Source: Aquirufa aurantiipilula (GTDB lineage: Bacteria; Bacteroidota; Bacteroidia; Cytophagales; Spirosomataceae). From it: a stretch of 64,000 nt of DNA. The translations under genes were made by a program, and so were the position numbers. The stretch covers positions 62,001 through 126,000 of the forward strand of contig NZ_JAANOG010000003.1 of assembly GCF_019923745.1 (NCBI RefSeq), written 5' to 3'. Positions 47,099 through 56,381 of this stretch are shown here, piece after piece. Under the pieces are notes generated by a model that saw only the letters and a list, made by a program, of their open reading frames with translations, made no database searches and was not told the origin of the DNA. The number at the start of each line of letters is the position of its first letter. The stretch's first letter is position 1.

Positions 47099-50098
47099 CT
47101 AGAACGTAAGATTGATACCCGCAGTTAATGCACGAGTTTTGTAATACGTCTCACGAACATCAATTCCTGGAGCTGCAGAGCCAATGGCTAATGCTTGGCT
47201 AACCTCAGGATCTACACCAGTGTAACTAGTGAATACAGCTAAATTATTACCTGCTACATAAATACGTGCTCTCTTAAATACTCCTTTAACTGGTAAAGTA
47301 TAACCTAAAGAAGCATTGTTAATACGGAAGAAATCACCTGACTCTACGTAGTAGTCCATTGGAATAGTACGCTCATCGTTGATGATTGAAGTAAGAGCCG
47401 ATTTCAAAGCTCCTGATTCAGCGATACGTCCGTCTTGACGACCTAACAATAATGCGTTAGTATTAACAATTTTCGCACCTAATTGGCTAGTTACTTGGAA
47501 TTGGAAGTCAAATGCTTTGTAACGAACGTTTGTAGTAATACCACCCACGAAAGTTGGGTTTGGATTTCCTAAATAAGTTCTATCTTTAGCGTTTGGATCA
47601 ACCACTCCGTCACCATTAAGGTCTTGGAATACGTATTTACCATTTTCGATTTTAGCGATCTTAGCTCCGTAGAACTCTCCTACTGGGTGACCAGCTTGTA
47701 ATACGGAGAAGTTAACAGCTGATGTACCACGGATAAAGCTACCTAATGAAGTAGATAAGAATACTTGGTCTGGCGCAGCAAACTGATCATTTCTTAAGCT
47801 AACAATCTCATTTTGATTGAATGATCCAGCCAAAGTAGAGTAGATAGACCAATCTCCTTTGTCAATCCATTGGTAAGTTAAAGTTAACTCAACCCCACGG
47901 TTTTGCATGGTTCCAATGTTAGCTAACATAGATGGATAAACGTAACCTTGCTCTTGTGGTACGTTTACTGTATACAACATATCTTTCGTTTGACGAGTAT
48001 ACCAGTCTAATGAACCGGTTAACTTTCCTTTGTAGATAGAGAAGTCAATACCTGCACCGTAGTTTTCGTTCACTTCCCATTTCAAGTTTGGATTTGGGTT
48101 AGATTGAATTGCATATGCTGGTAAGAAGTCATCAGCTGCACCATCATAGTAAGAACCATTAGCTCCGTAGAATGATTTAGAAAGCAATGGACGGATACCC
48201 TCTGAGTTACCAGTTCTACCCCAGCTAGCACGAATTTTCATGTTATCCAAAGTAGACGACCCCTTCAAGAAATCTTCTTCGCTGATAGCCCAACCCACAG
48301 AAACAGATGGGAATAGACCCCATTTATTGTTATCTCCGAATTTAGTAGAACCGTCACGACGAACGTTCACAGTTGCAAAATACTTATTCATTAAGCTATA
48401 CTGAGCACGAGCTAAGAAAGAAACCAATTTGTACTCATTCTTGTAAGAACCTAATAAGTTCGGGTTAGAACGGATACCTAAACCAGCTCCTAAATTGTTT
48501 GCTTCAAAAGCATCTGTTAAGAAGTTATTGTTTGAAGCGCCAAAGCCATCATTTACTACATCTTGGTATGTATAACCCGCTAAAACTACTAAGTTAGATA
48601 CATCATTCAATTTTTTAGTGTAGTTCAAAGTAGCTTCTAATTGCTGATCTGTTACAGAATTCAAGAATCTTTGAGCTGAGTTACCACCTACTGTCAACAA
48701 CAAGTTACCTGGAGTTGAACGAGCAAAAGCTGAGTTATCAGCTGTTTGAGTACGTAAAGTACCTGAAACGTTGAATACTAAACCTGGAGTGATTGTATAA
48801 CCAGCTTGTGCATTGAATAAAAAGTCATGCAAACGTTGCTTGTTAGAACGGTTTTCCAAAGTAGCCAATGGGTTAAAGTTGGCAAATGTTCCAGGAATCT
48901 GAAAATAAGAACCATCTGCATTGTATACTGGATCTGTTGGACGCATGTTCATCGCGAAACCAATCGCACGGTTGTCAGTAAATTGACCATCCGTTTGAGA
49001 AGCTGACATATTGAACTTCATGTTCAATTTACCATCAATAGCTTTCGCATCTAAGTTCAAACGACCTGTTAAACGCTTTTTACCAGAACCAATTAAGGTA
49101 CCGATTTGATCTAAATAACCTACTGAAGCACGGTATGCTAAATTTTCTGATCCACCAGAAACACCTAAGTTGTGGTTTTGAGAAACAGCATTGCGCGTAA
49201 TTACTTCTAACCAATCTGTGTTAGCTCCACGATCATCAAAATTCTGATTGTATTTCTTAGCAGCAGCACGGAATTCAGCACCGTTCAACAATTGTGGACG
49301 TTGAGAAATTGACTCACTACCTACATATGTAGAGTAATCTACTGTTGGAATTCCTGTCTTACCACGTTTTGTGTTGATCAAGATAACACCGTTAGCACCA
49401 CGAGAACCGTAAATAGCGGCTGCAGATGCATCACGTAACACGTCCATAGAAGCGATATCTTCTGGAGCAATGTTTTCAATAGGTGCACCAATTACACCAT
49501 CAATTACATATAATGGCTCAGAACCTGCGTTCAATGAACCTGTTCCTCTCAAACGTACTGTTGGACGAGCATTTGGATCACCACTTGATTGTGTGATAAC
49601 TAAACCTGCCACTTTACCTTGAGCAGCTGCTAATGGGTTTGTTACTACCCCAGCATTAAAATCTCTAGCACCTAAACTTGTTACAGTTCCAGAAATTTCT
49701 TTTCTCTTTTGAGTACCGTAACCTACGACTACTACTTCCTCTAAAGATCTAGCTTCTTGAGAAAGCTTTACCTCTAATACTGATTTTCCTGCTACAGGAA
49801 CTTCTTTTGAAGAATAACCCACAAAAGAAAATACCAAAGTCGCATTGGACCCAGCATTAATTTTGAAGTTACCATTAACATCTGTTTGAGCACCTTTGGT
49901 GGTACCTTTAATTAAAACAGACACGCCAGGAATACCCGAGCCATCACTTGCGTCGGTCACTTTCCCTGAAACTGCATCCTGAGCGTAAGAACTCAAGGAC
50001 ATTAATAGTGCAAATGCAAAACCAAAAACCTGTAAAAGGCCAAGCTTGCATGCACCTGATCGCACTAGGCGACCCACTCTTTTGTAAGAATGCATCAT
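47099..50098 (-). CDS. SusC/RagA-family TonB-linked outer membrane protein
   Basis: A 999-residue porin-like transporter. It has a signal peptide (about 1-40, ending SLSSYAQ), a carboxypeptidase-regulatory-like domain (about 42-110), the SusC marker SLEEVVVVGYGTQKR, a plug with LYVIDGVIGAP and AAAIYGSRGANGVILINTKRG, and a barrel ending in the terminal Phe (AGINLTF). It pairs with the SusD gene 46 nt downstream. The N terminus before the hydrophobic stretch (MMHSYKRVGRLVRSGACKLG) is longer than usual; no better ATG is seen. Confidence 0.95.
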   Translation of the reverse strand: MMHSYKRVGRLVRSGACKLGLLQVFGFAFALLMSLSSYAQDAVSGKVTDASDGSGIPGVSVLIKGTTKGAQTDVNGNFKINAGSNATLVFSFVGYSSKEVPVAGKSVLEVKLSQEARSLEEVVVVGYGTQKRKEISGTVTSLGARDFNAGVVTNPLAAAQGKVAGLVITQSSGDPNARPTVRLRGTGSLNAGSEPLYVIDGVIGAPIENIAPEDIASMDVLRDASAAAIYGSRGANGVILINTKRGKTGIPTVDYSTYVGSESISQRPQLLNGAEFRAAAKKYNQNFDDRGANTDWLEVITRNAVSQNHNLGVSGGSENLAYRASVGYLDQIGTLIGSGKKRLTGRLNLDAKAIDGKLNMKFNMSASQTDGQFTDNRAIGFAMNMRPTDPVYNADGSYFQIPGTFANFNPLATLENRSNKQRLHDFLFNAQAGYTITPGLVFNVSGTLRTQTADNSAFARSTPGNLLLTVGGNSAQRFLNSVTDQQLEATLNYTKKLNDVSNLVVLAGYTYQDVVNDGFGASNNNFLTDAFEANNLGAGLGIRSNPNLLGSYKNEYKLVSFLARAQYSLMNKYFATVNVRRDGSTKFGDNNKWGLFPSVSVGWAISEEDFLKGSSTLDNMKIRASWGRTGNSEGIRPLLSKSFYGANGSYYDGAADDFLPAYAIQSNPNPNLKWEVNENYGAGIDFSIYKGKLTGSLDWYTRQTKDMLYTVNVPQEQGYVYPSMLANIGTMQNRGVELTLTYQWIDKGDWSIYSTLAGSFNQNEIVSLRNDQFAAPDQVFLSTSLGSFIRGTSAVNFSVLQAGHPVGEFYGAKIAKIENGKYVFQDLNGDGVVDPNAKDRTYLGNPNPTFVGGITTNVRYKAFDFQFQVTSQLGAKIVNTNALLLGRQDGRIAESGALKSALTSIINDERTIPMDYYVESGDFFRINNASLGYTLPVKGVFKRARIYVAGNNLAVFTSYTGVDPEVSQALAIGSAAPGIDVRETYYKTRALTAGINLTF

Positions 50099-50543
50099 AG
50101 GTGAAAAATTAAGGGTTTAAAATGATAAATGATTCTGTAACATAGAACAACCAAAAAATTATTGGGATTGTTTCGGAATGATTGAACACCAGAGTATGCT
50201 TGCAATAATGGTTCGCGTTGTTTCTAAATTAATGCAAAAAAACTAAGAATAAATGAGAAATAAAATGATTAAACGGTAAAAGGTAGAATAATTCAACAAA
50301 AAAATAGGACAATAAAAGTAGTTTCCTTTTGATTGCTAAAATGAATTATTCTTTCATTCACATACAAAAACAGCCTATATAATGGCTATTGCTACTTTTT
50401 AAGATTAATTGAAAAAGTAAAATCCCTTAAAAGTCAAAAGTGATTTTTTTATACTCATTTTTGAAAAAATGACTAAAAAGTAGATCTGAATAGACCTATT
50501 TCAGGTTAAAATAATGGCAACAATACTATCCCTCAACTTGATT
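50099..50543. other. AT-rich intergenic region upstream of susC
   Basis: 445 bases without a supportable gene. The region is strongly AT-rich and holds short AT stems (for example TCATTTTT/AAAAATGA around 50456-50473 and TACTTTTT/AAAAAGTA around 50393-50419). It must contain the susC promoter and 5' leader and the end of the yidD transcript, but I could not identify a clear TAnnTTTG box on the minus strand. Confidence 0.4.
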
Positions 50544-50789
50544 TTAGTCTTCCGGAACTGGATCATAACCACTACCGCCCCAAGGATGACAACGGGCAAT
50601 GCGTTTAGCTGCTAATTTGCTCCCTTTCCAAATTCCATGCTTGACTAAAGCTTGTTTGGCATATTCAGAACAGGTAGGATTGTAACGACATGCATTGGGT
50701 AAAAAAGGGGAAATCATTCCTTGATACAAACGAAGTAGCAATAACATGAAATGCCGTATGAGGTTTGAAAAAATTCTCATTTTGATCAA
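50544..50789 (-). CDS. yidD: Membrane protein insertion efficiency factor YidD
   Basis: An 81-residue protein with the conserved YidD pattern: [33 protein letters not shown] then [24 protein letters not shown], with the three conserved Cys. YidD assists YidC-dependent insertion of inner membrane proteins. It is unusual only in standing alone, away from rpmH/rnpA/yidC. The start could also be the ATG three codons in. Confidence 0.95.
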   Translation of the reverse strand: MIKMRIFSNLIRHFMLLLLRLYQGMISPFLPNACRYNPTCSEYAKQALVKHGIWKGSKLAAKRIARCHPWGGSGYDPVPED

Positions 50790-50901
50790 AGATTTCCCAA
50801 AATAAGTCTTTTTCGGTCAATTTTATTGGTTTTTACAGCAATTGAGTTGAATTAACTACACATTTCTACTATATTGTGAAGCATAAAAAGACCCCCTGTT
50901 C

Positions 50902-52131
50902 ATGAAATTGAATCTCCCAAAATCCATCTTTTTATTCTCCCTAAGTGCATTTATCGGGATTCTGTCTTGCTCACACCAGCCAGGACACCTTTTTGAATTC
51001 AGTTCTGCCACGGAAAAAAGAAATGATAGCATTGCCTCCTTATATAACCCTTCCATAGCCAAACAGAAGGCGGTTAAATTGGATACTTTTTTCCAAAAAC
51101 TGCATTCCAAAACAGGATTTAATGGAGTAGTTCTGGTTTCACAATACGGTAAAATCATTTATAAAAAAGCATTTGGCTTTGCTAATTACTTCACCAAAAA
51201 CCCTTTAACCACACAAACGCATTTTCAATTAGCCTCGGTATCCAAACAGTTTACCGCTGTGGCCATCATGCAATTGAAAGAGAAAAATCAACTGAATTAC
51301 GACGACCCAATTTATAAGCATATCCCTGGTTTTCCTTATGATTCAAGCTTAACTGTTCGTAGTTTATTGACTCACCGTTCAGGTTTACCAAATTATGCCT
51401 ATTGCCTAGATAAATTTTACGATAAGAAAAGCCCGCTTACCAATAAAATGGTCGTGGACATGATGATTCGTTTAAAACCAAGAATCGACTATAGACCCAA
51501 TGCTAAGTTTAGTTACAACAACACCAATTACTTGCTATTAGCCTATATTGTAGAACGTTTAAGTGGAGAGGATTTCCGTTCTTATCTAAAGAAACATATT
51601 TTTGAACCGGCTGGAATGCACAACACATTTGTGTATGACCCCATGCATCCAGAAATGTTAAAAACAGCCGCAACTGGCTATTCTCCAAGAAGAGGCCAAC
51701 CTGCCGTGGTCGGTTTTGATCACTTGGATGGCGTGGTAGGAGATAAAGGAATTTATTCAACTGTGGATGATATGCATCACTGGGATATGGCTTTAAACGA
51801 CGAGTCCATCGTTAAACTGAATACCTTGGAAGAAGCTTTTTCTCCACAACACCGTACTCCCAATGTCTTACCCAAAAACTACGGTTTCGGATGGAGATTA
51901 ACTCAATTGGATAATGGAGAATGGCTAACTTACCACACAGGTTGGTGGCATGGCTTTAAAAATTACTATTTACACAATGCCAAAGACAATTCGGCCATCA
52001 TCATTTTAGGAAACATGGCTAACCATTCTTTGGGAAGAGTTAATATCGTTCAATCGATTCTATATCCTGAAAAAACAGCTTTATTTATGAAAGGAGAAGC
52101 ACTTCCTATGGAATTTACAGGAGGAATATAA
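50902..52131 (+). CDS. Serine hydrolase, class C beta-lactamase-like lipoprotein
   Basis: A 409-residue protein with lipobox Cys23 (IGILSC). The penicillin-binding fold has SVSK at 112-115 (SxxK; nucleophile S112, K115), YNN at 205-207 (YxN), and a C-terminal HTGWWHGFKN in place of KTG. Family S12 members act as D-Ala-D-Ala peptidases, esterases or D-aminopeptidases; beta-lactamase activity should not be assumed. A small secreted NTF2-like protein follows 17 nt downstream in the same direction. Confidence 0.9.
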   Translation: MKLNLPKSIFLFSLSAFIGILSCSHQPGHLFEFSSATEKRNDSIASLYNPSIAKQKAVKLDTFFQKLHSKTGFNGVVLVSQYGKIIYKKAFGFANYFTKNPLTTQTHFQLASVSKQFTAVAIMQLKEKNQLNYDDPIYKHIPGFPYDSSLTVRSLLTHRSGLPNYAYCLDKFYDKKSPLTNKMVVDMMIRLKPRIDYRPNAKFSYNNTNYLLLAYIVERLSGEDFRSYLKKHIFEPAGMHNTFVYDPMHPEMLKTAATGYSPRRGQPAVVGFDHLDGVVGDKGIYSTVDDMHHWDMALNDESIVKLNTLEEAFSPQHRTPNVLPKNYGFGWRLTQLDNGEWLTYHTGWWHGFKNYYLHNAKDNSAIIILGNMANHSLGRVNIVQSILYPEKTALFMKGEALPMEFTGGI

Positions 52132-52148
52132 TTTAATTCGACAAAATC

Positions 52149-52658
52149 ATGAAAATCAAAACTACTTTAATCACTTTACTAGCCTGCCTTTGTTTCAGTA
52201 CATTGGCTTTGGCTCAAGATGATGATGCCATCAAAAGCACCGTCAATGCCTATTTAGATGGCATTACTAAAGGAGATACCGCTTTACTAGGCAAAGCCTT
52301 CCATCCAACGGCAATCTTAAGAACCTTTAATGCAAGCACTGGTAAAATTCAAGATTTTCCTGTGAAAAACTTTATACGCAATACGCCAGCAGGTGGAGCC
52401 AAAGCTACGACCAAATTAGTAGGCTATTCCTATGCAGGTGTTTCAGCCACAGCAACGGTTGAGTTAGAGTTTCAAGATTTCAAATACATTGACTTATTAA
52501 GTCTATTAAAAGTCAACGACGAATGGAAAATCGTTTGTCGGGTATTTAGTCGGGTAGATAACGACGTTCAAATTAAGGGCTCTGCTGGAGTAGCTGCAAA
52601 AACACCTGCCAGTACGAGCAAGAAAGTGGTTAAACCCAAAAAAGATGATGGGTGGTAA
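52149..52658 (+). CDS. Secreted NTF2-like (putative lumazine-binding) protein
   Basis: A 169-residue protein with signal peptide MKIKTTLITLLACLCFSTLALAQ. The domain DDAIKSTVNAYLDGITKGDTALLGKAFHPTAILR ... LLSLLKVNDEWKIVCRVFSR has the SnoaL/NTF2-like cone fold found in the 'putative lumazine-binding' family. The C-terminal tail (about 145-169) is low-complexity and Lys-rich. Likely co-transcribed with the preceding serine hydrolase. Function unknown. Confidence 0.85.
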   Translation: MKIKTTLITLLACLCFSTLALAQDDDAIKSTVNAYLDGITKGDTALLGKAFHPTAILRTFNASTGKIQDFPVKNFIRNTPAGGAKATTKLVGYSYAGVSATATVELEFQDFKYIDLLSLLKVNDEWKIVCRVFSRVDNDVQIKGSAGVAAKTPASTSKKVVKPKKDDGW

Positions 52659-52675
52659 AATTTGTTTTACTCTAT

Positions 52676-52709
52676 AAAAAAAGGTCTGAAAAAATTCAGA
52701 CCTTTTTTT
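52676..52709. terminator. Bidirectional intrinsic terminator
   Basis: A perfect 15-bp stem (AAAAAAAGGTCTGAA at 52676-52690 and TTCAGACCTTTTTTT at 52695-52709) with an AAAA loop. The flanking A and T runs serve as T tracts on both strands. It sits between the convergent NTF2-like and inositol oxygenase genes. Confidence 0.92.
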
Positions 52710-52728
52710 ATGTATATCAAGGAAGAAA

Positions 52729-53559
52729 CTACCAATAGATAGGTCCTTTTCCTAAATACTTCTCCACAATTGGCTCATAATAAGGCTTCAACTCATTATA
52801 ATCAGGCACTTTAGGAGATTTGGTATACAAATCATATTTATTGAAATCCTTAATCCAGTCTAAATATTGCGCATCTTCCGCAGTCATAAACTGCTTGTAA
52901 GCACCACCTGTATGCCATGGATAGAATGAGTGATAACGAATCATCACCATACCTGCATGAGGGATTTTATTGTCTTTATGGTTCTTTAATACTTGGTATA
53001 GATATTCATCATGTCCCCAAGCTAATTCCAAATTATCCAATCCACAGCCCGGCGCGTAAACACCTAAATCTGTATTGTATAAATCCACTAAAGAATCGGG
53101 ATTTAAGGCATTGAATTCTGGGTAAACGCAAGAATCTGGGAATTTACAACCCACAGCAAAAACATCACCTACTAATCCCCACTGCTCTGCCTGAGAAGTA
53201 CCATCTTCATCACTTCCAAATAGATACATCGCTTTACCAAGATCGTGAATCAATCCTACTAATTGCATCCAATCTGGACGACCTTCTGCACGAAGACCTT
53301 CGGCAGTTTGCAATAAATGGATTACGTTGGGAAGATTTAAATCTGGATCGCTGACATCCACTAGAGCATTTAAACGCTCCATCATATCCCATAAGTCCAT
53401 AGGGCGTTCAAAAGTCAAATACTTTTTCTTCATCCTTTGAACATAATCATAGGTTTGACGTGAACGCATCTTTTTATAATGCTCTTTTACAGCAGCAGTA
53501 ATATCACCCTGCTCGTAATTTCTAAATTCACTTTTTTCCTTGGCAATAGTAGTTTCCAT
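52729..53559 (-). CDS. myo-Inositol oxygenase
   Basis: A 276-residue di-iron HD-domain oxygenase that cleaves myo-inositol to D-glucuronate. Ligand residues matching human MIOX can be seen: H81 in NVIHLLQTAEG, H105-D106 in GLIHDLGKAMYLFG, H183 in AWGHDEYLY or its neighbour, H210 in IRYHSFYPWHTGG, and D243 in DFNKYDLYTKS. Length and motifs are close to the eukaryotic enzyme (285 residues). It is transcribed alone, converging on the NTF2-like gene. No other inositol or uronate catabolism gene is adjacent. Confidence 0.94.
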   Translation of the reverse strand: METTIAKEKSEFRNYEQGDITAAVKEHYKKMRSRQTYDYVQRMKKKYLTFERPMDLWDMMERLNALVDVSDPDLNLPNVIHLLQTAEGLRAEGRPDWMQLVGLIHDLGKAMYLFGSDEDGTSQAEQWGLVGDVFAVGCKFPDSCVYPEFNALNPDSLVDLYNTDLGVYAPGCGLDNLELAWGHDEYLYQVLKNHKDNKIPHAGMVMIRYHSFYPWHTGGAYKQFMTAEDAQYLDWIKDFNKYDLYTKSPKVPDYNELKPYYEPIVEKYLGKGPIYW

Positions 53560-53614
53560 GGTGCTTTACATAATTTGGTTCACAAATTACTCACTTAGAT
53601 TTTAAAAATAAAAA

Positions 53615-54085
53615 TTAGGGATGTATAACTGATAAAATAATCGCACTGATTAGCATCAGTAAACCAAGGATAAAAAACACATTTGGGCTCAAAACAGGCA
53701 CAGATTGCTCATTTAAAGAGGCTTCATAGGGTTTATCTGATAAATAACGAACTGGAATTTCCTGACCAATCTCATAATTTTTCATCAAACCTCTCTCTGC
53801 TTCTCGACGAAATTCGAGGCCATTCACTTGGTATGATACGATAGGAAAATAAATAGGAAAACGACCTGCATGGTCTCCACGTGCATAACGGCGAGAAATC
53901 TCCACCACCTTACCGTAAGTTAATTTACTATGTTCAATCCAAGCTTTACGTTTTTGATATAATCTTCCTCCTACTCCTAAAAGCACCAAGGCAATGATTG
54001 CAAACAAGGCCATGAACAAGGCAGTTGAACCTTGAAAATTGCCCGTTGGCCTAGCTGAAATCAAAAAAATGAAATTTAATTCCAT
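53615..54085 (-). CDS. DUF3592 membrane protein
   Basis: A 156-residue protein with two membrane segments (about 22-42 and 134-154). A soluble segment between them, including YGKVVEISRRYARGDHAGRFPIYFPIVSYQVNGLEFRREAERG and IPVRYLSDKPYEASL, is the DUF3592 pattern. Function is unknown. Confidence 0.85.
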   Translation of the reverse strand: MELNFIFLISARPTGNFQGSTALFMALFAIIALVLLGVGGRLYQKRKAWIEHSKLTYGKVVEISRRYARGDHAGRFPIYFPIVSYQVNGLEFRREAERGLMKNYEIGQEIPVRYLSDKPYEASLNEQSVPVLSPNVFFILGLLMLISAIILSVIHP

Positions 54086-54362
54086 GTGAAAATGAATCCA
54101 ATAGGGATTGGTGACCCTTAATTTTGGTCAAACTAACAACAAATATCACTGAAAATCAAATACTTAAGATAATGCCAACAAAAGGTGTAGAATCATTATT
54201 TGGTACATTTTTGAACAAATTTTGTCGCAATTCAATTTTTCAGGTTTAAAATTTTGGCGATGAAATCAAAAAAAAGTAAAAACGGTAATAATATCGTTCA
54301 AATTTATCTCCGAATGAGTCTAAAAAATATTTTCTAAAAGAAGTAAAATTCATTCAAATTTG
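54086..54362. other. AT-rich divergent intergenic region
   Basis: About 280 bases between divergent DUF3592 and MFS genes. No gene or stable hairpin is seen. It should hold two promoters; only the -7 box of the MFS gene is recognisable. Confidence 0.4.
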
Positions 54363-54370
54363 TATTTTTG
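54363..54370 (+). promoter_or_regulatory. Candidate -7 box of the MFS permease promoter
   Basis: TATTTTTG matches TAnnTTTG and ends 21 nt before the ATG at 54392. It overlaps an in-frame TTG at 54368, which supports the ATG as the start. No TTTG -33 box at the right spacing. Confidence 0.45.
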
Positions 54371-54391
54371 GTTCACTCAAAATACGCTAAA

Positions 54392-55585
54392 ATGAAAAAC
54401 AGCACTCGAATTCAATTGATGACCATGATGTTCCTAATGTTCTTTTCTTGGGGATCATGGTATGGTCAAATGAGTAAATACCTATTAACCACCTTACATG
54501 CCACTGGCGATCAGGTTGGTAATGCTTATACCACTTTTTCGATAGCCTGTATTGCGGCTCCATTTTTTGTGGGATTAATCGCTGATCGTTTTTTTTCAGC
54601 TCAAAAAGTAATGGGGGTTTTGAATATTTTGGGAGGTATCATTTTATTTTTCTTAAGTCAAAACAAAGACCCAGAAACATTCTTTTGGTATATCCTGGCT
54701 TATACGCTTTGCTTCGCACCCAACTTGGCCTTGTCGAATTCCATCGCCATGAACCAAATGAATAATCCGGAAAAAGAATTTCCGAGTATTCGAGTTACAG
54801 GAACAGTGGCTTGGATTGTAGTAACCAATATCATTGGATTTTTAGCTTTGGGAGACCAAGTGGCCATTTTCCAAATTTCCATGATTAGTTCATTTATTTT
54901 AGGCATTTACGCCTTTTTCCTTCCAGATACGCCACCAAAGGCAGATAAAAACTCATCCATTGCTCAAATCATTGGATTAGATGCCTTGAAATTATTTAAA
55001 GATCGCTCTTTCTTAATCTTCTTTGTCTCATCCATATTGATCTGTATTCCTTTATCCTTCTATTATGCCATGGCGAATCCTTCCTTGACTGATTCTCACA
55101 TGCAAAATGTAGAAAATAAAATGTCCTTTGGCCAGGCTTCTGAAGTCGTATTCATGTTATTGATTCCAATGGCATTTAGCCGCTTAGGAGTTAAAAAAAT
55201 GTTAATAGTGGGTTTGGTCGCTTGGGTAATTCGCTTCCTTTGCTTTGGTTACGGGGATGGAATCAGTTCAGAATGGATTTTATTCATAGGTATCATCTTA
55301 CATGGTGTTTGCTATGACTTTTTCTTTGTGACTGGACAAATTTATACGGATCAAAAAGCGGGAGAAAAAGTAAAAAATGCGGCTCAAGGATTAATTACTT
55401 TGGCTACTTATGGAGTAGGCATGGGTATTGGCTCCAAATTATCTGGAATCGTATTAGACCATTATACCAGCAACGGCATACATGATTGGAAAGCTGTTTG
55501 GATGGTTCCAGCAGCAATTGCAGGATTGGTATTGGTCTTGTTTATCCTTTTCTTTAGCGATAAAAAAGAAACAGTAAAAGCTTAA
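54392..55585 (+). CDS. MFS transporter, nucleoside:H+ symporter-like
   Basis: A 397-residue protein with 12 predicted hydrophobic segments. The opening (MFLMFFSWGSWYGQMSKYLL) and the loop LIADRFFSAQKVMGVLNILGG fit the NupG/XapB nucleoside:proton symporter (NHS) family, whose Bacteroidota members often carry other small polar solutes. I start at the ATG 54392 because the upstream TTG overlaps a TAnnTTTG box. The last 4 bases overlap the convergent SDR gene. Substrate not certain. Confidence 0.88.
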   Translation: MKNSTRIQLMTMMFLMFFSWGSWYGQMSKYLLTTLHATGDQVGNAYTTFSIACIAAPFFVGLIADRFFSAQKVMGVLNILGGIILFFLSQNKDPETFFWYILAYTLCFAPNLALSNSIAMNQMNNPEKEFPSIRVTGTVAWIVVTNIIGFLALGDQVAIFQISMISSFILGIYAFFLPDTPPKADKNSSIAQIIGLDALKLFKDRSFLIFFVSSILICIPLSFYYAMANPSLTDSHMQNVENKMSFGQASEVVFMLLIPMAFSRLGVKKMLIVGLVAWVIRFLCFGYGDGISSEWILFIGIILHGVCYDFFFVTGQIYTDQKAGEKVKNAAQGLITLATYGVGMGIGSKLSGIVLDHYTSNGIHDWKAVWMVPAAIAGLVLVLFILFFSDKKETVKA

Positions 55586-56379
55586 GTATTTTTGATCTTT
55601 CTGATCATCCAGAATAATAGAGATGGACTGAGGCGCTTGACTAGTAAACCTAGCGCCTCTAGTTTACCTCCAATAAAGTATTCTTTCTTTTGGGCAAAAA
55701 CTGCCTGAACAATACCTTGAGCGGTGATGTTGGGATCCAAGCCTTTTGCTTGATTGGGATCCATTTTGCCATAGGCTTGCCCATGTTCGTTCATGGCATG
55801 TATGGAAATATTCGTTTTGATATACCCTGGTAAAATGGTACAAACCTTAATTCCTTTGTCGTGAACTTCTGCCCGTACCGAATCAAAAAATCCGATTAGA
55901 GCATGTTTGGAAGCCCCGTAAGCTCCTCTTCGAGGGGTTGAGATTCTTCCTGCTACTGAAGCAATCGGGACAAAAGTCCCAGAGCCTTGTTTTTTAAAAA
56001 TAGGCAGTATTTTTTGAGTCAATGCTACGATAGAAAAGAAATTGATTTCAAACAATTTTCGATAAACCTCCAACTGTGTATCCTCCACCCAAGACCTTTG
56101 GCTTACTCCAGCATTTAACACCATGACATCGATGCGGCCATAGGTAGCTAAGACCTTTTCCAGCATCAAATCATGCTGATCCAATTGCGTCATATCAAAA
56201 GGCAAGACCAATACAGAATGACCAAAGACTTGACAAAGACTTGCTACCCGCTGTAATTCTTCTTCCCTTCGAGCTGATAAAACTAGATGAGCTCCTTCCT
56301 GAGCAAAAGCCTGCGCTAAAGCTTCACCAATACCCGAAGAGGCGCCGGTGATCCAAACAATTTGATCGGTAAATTTCAT
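55582..56379 (-). CDS. SDR-family oxidoreductase, DHRS7-like
   Basis: A 265-residue classical short-chain dehydrogenase. It has TGASSGIG at 12-19, VLNAGVSQRS, Ser in PIASVAGRIS, and the YGASKHALIG catalytic motif. The C terminus (LEALGLLVKRLSPSLLFWMIRKIKNT) is hydrophobic/basic and may contact the membrane, as in DHRS7-type enzymes. It starts 2 nt after the metX stop, so it is read through from the SAM-controlled transcript. Confidence 0.9.
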   Translation of the reverse strand: MKFTDQIVWITGASSGIGEALAQAFAQEGAHLVLSARREEELQRVASLCQVFGHSVLVLPFDMTQLDQHDLMLEKVLATYGRIDVMVLNAGVSQRSWVEDTQLEVYRKLFEINFFSIVALTQKILPIFKKQGSGTFVPIASVAGRISTPRRGAYGASKHALIGFFDSVRAEVHDKGIKVCTILPGYIKTNISIHAMNEHGQAYGKMDPNQAKGLDPNITAQGIVQAVFAQKKEYFIGGKLEALGLLVKRLSPSLLFWMIRKIKNT

Positions 56380-56381
56380 AA

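Noticed and set aside
50902-52131. Antibiotic-resistance beta-lactamase
   Set aside because: It has the class C fold motifs but is a lipoprotein with HTG replacing KTG; such proteins are usually peptidases or esterases.
54368-54391. TTG start extending the MFS permease
   Set aside because: It overlaps a -7 promoter box and the ATG at 54392 gives a normal N terminus.
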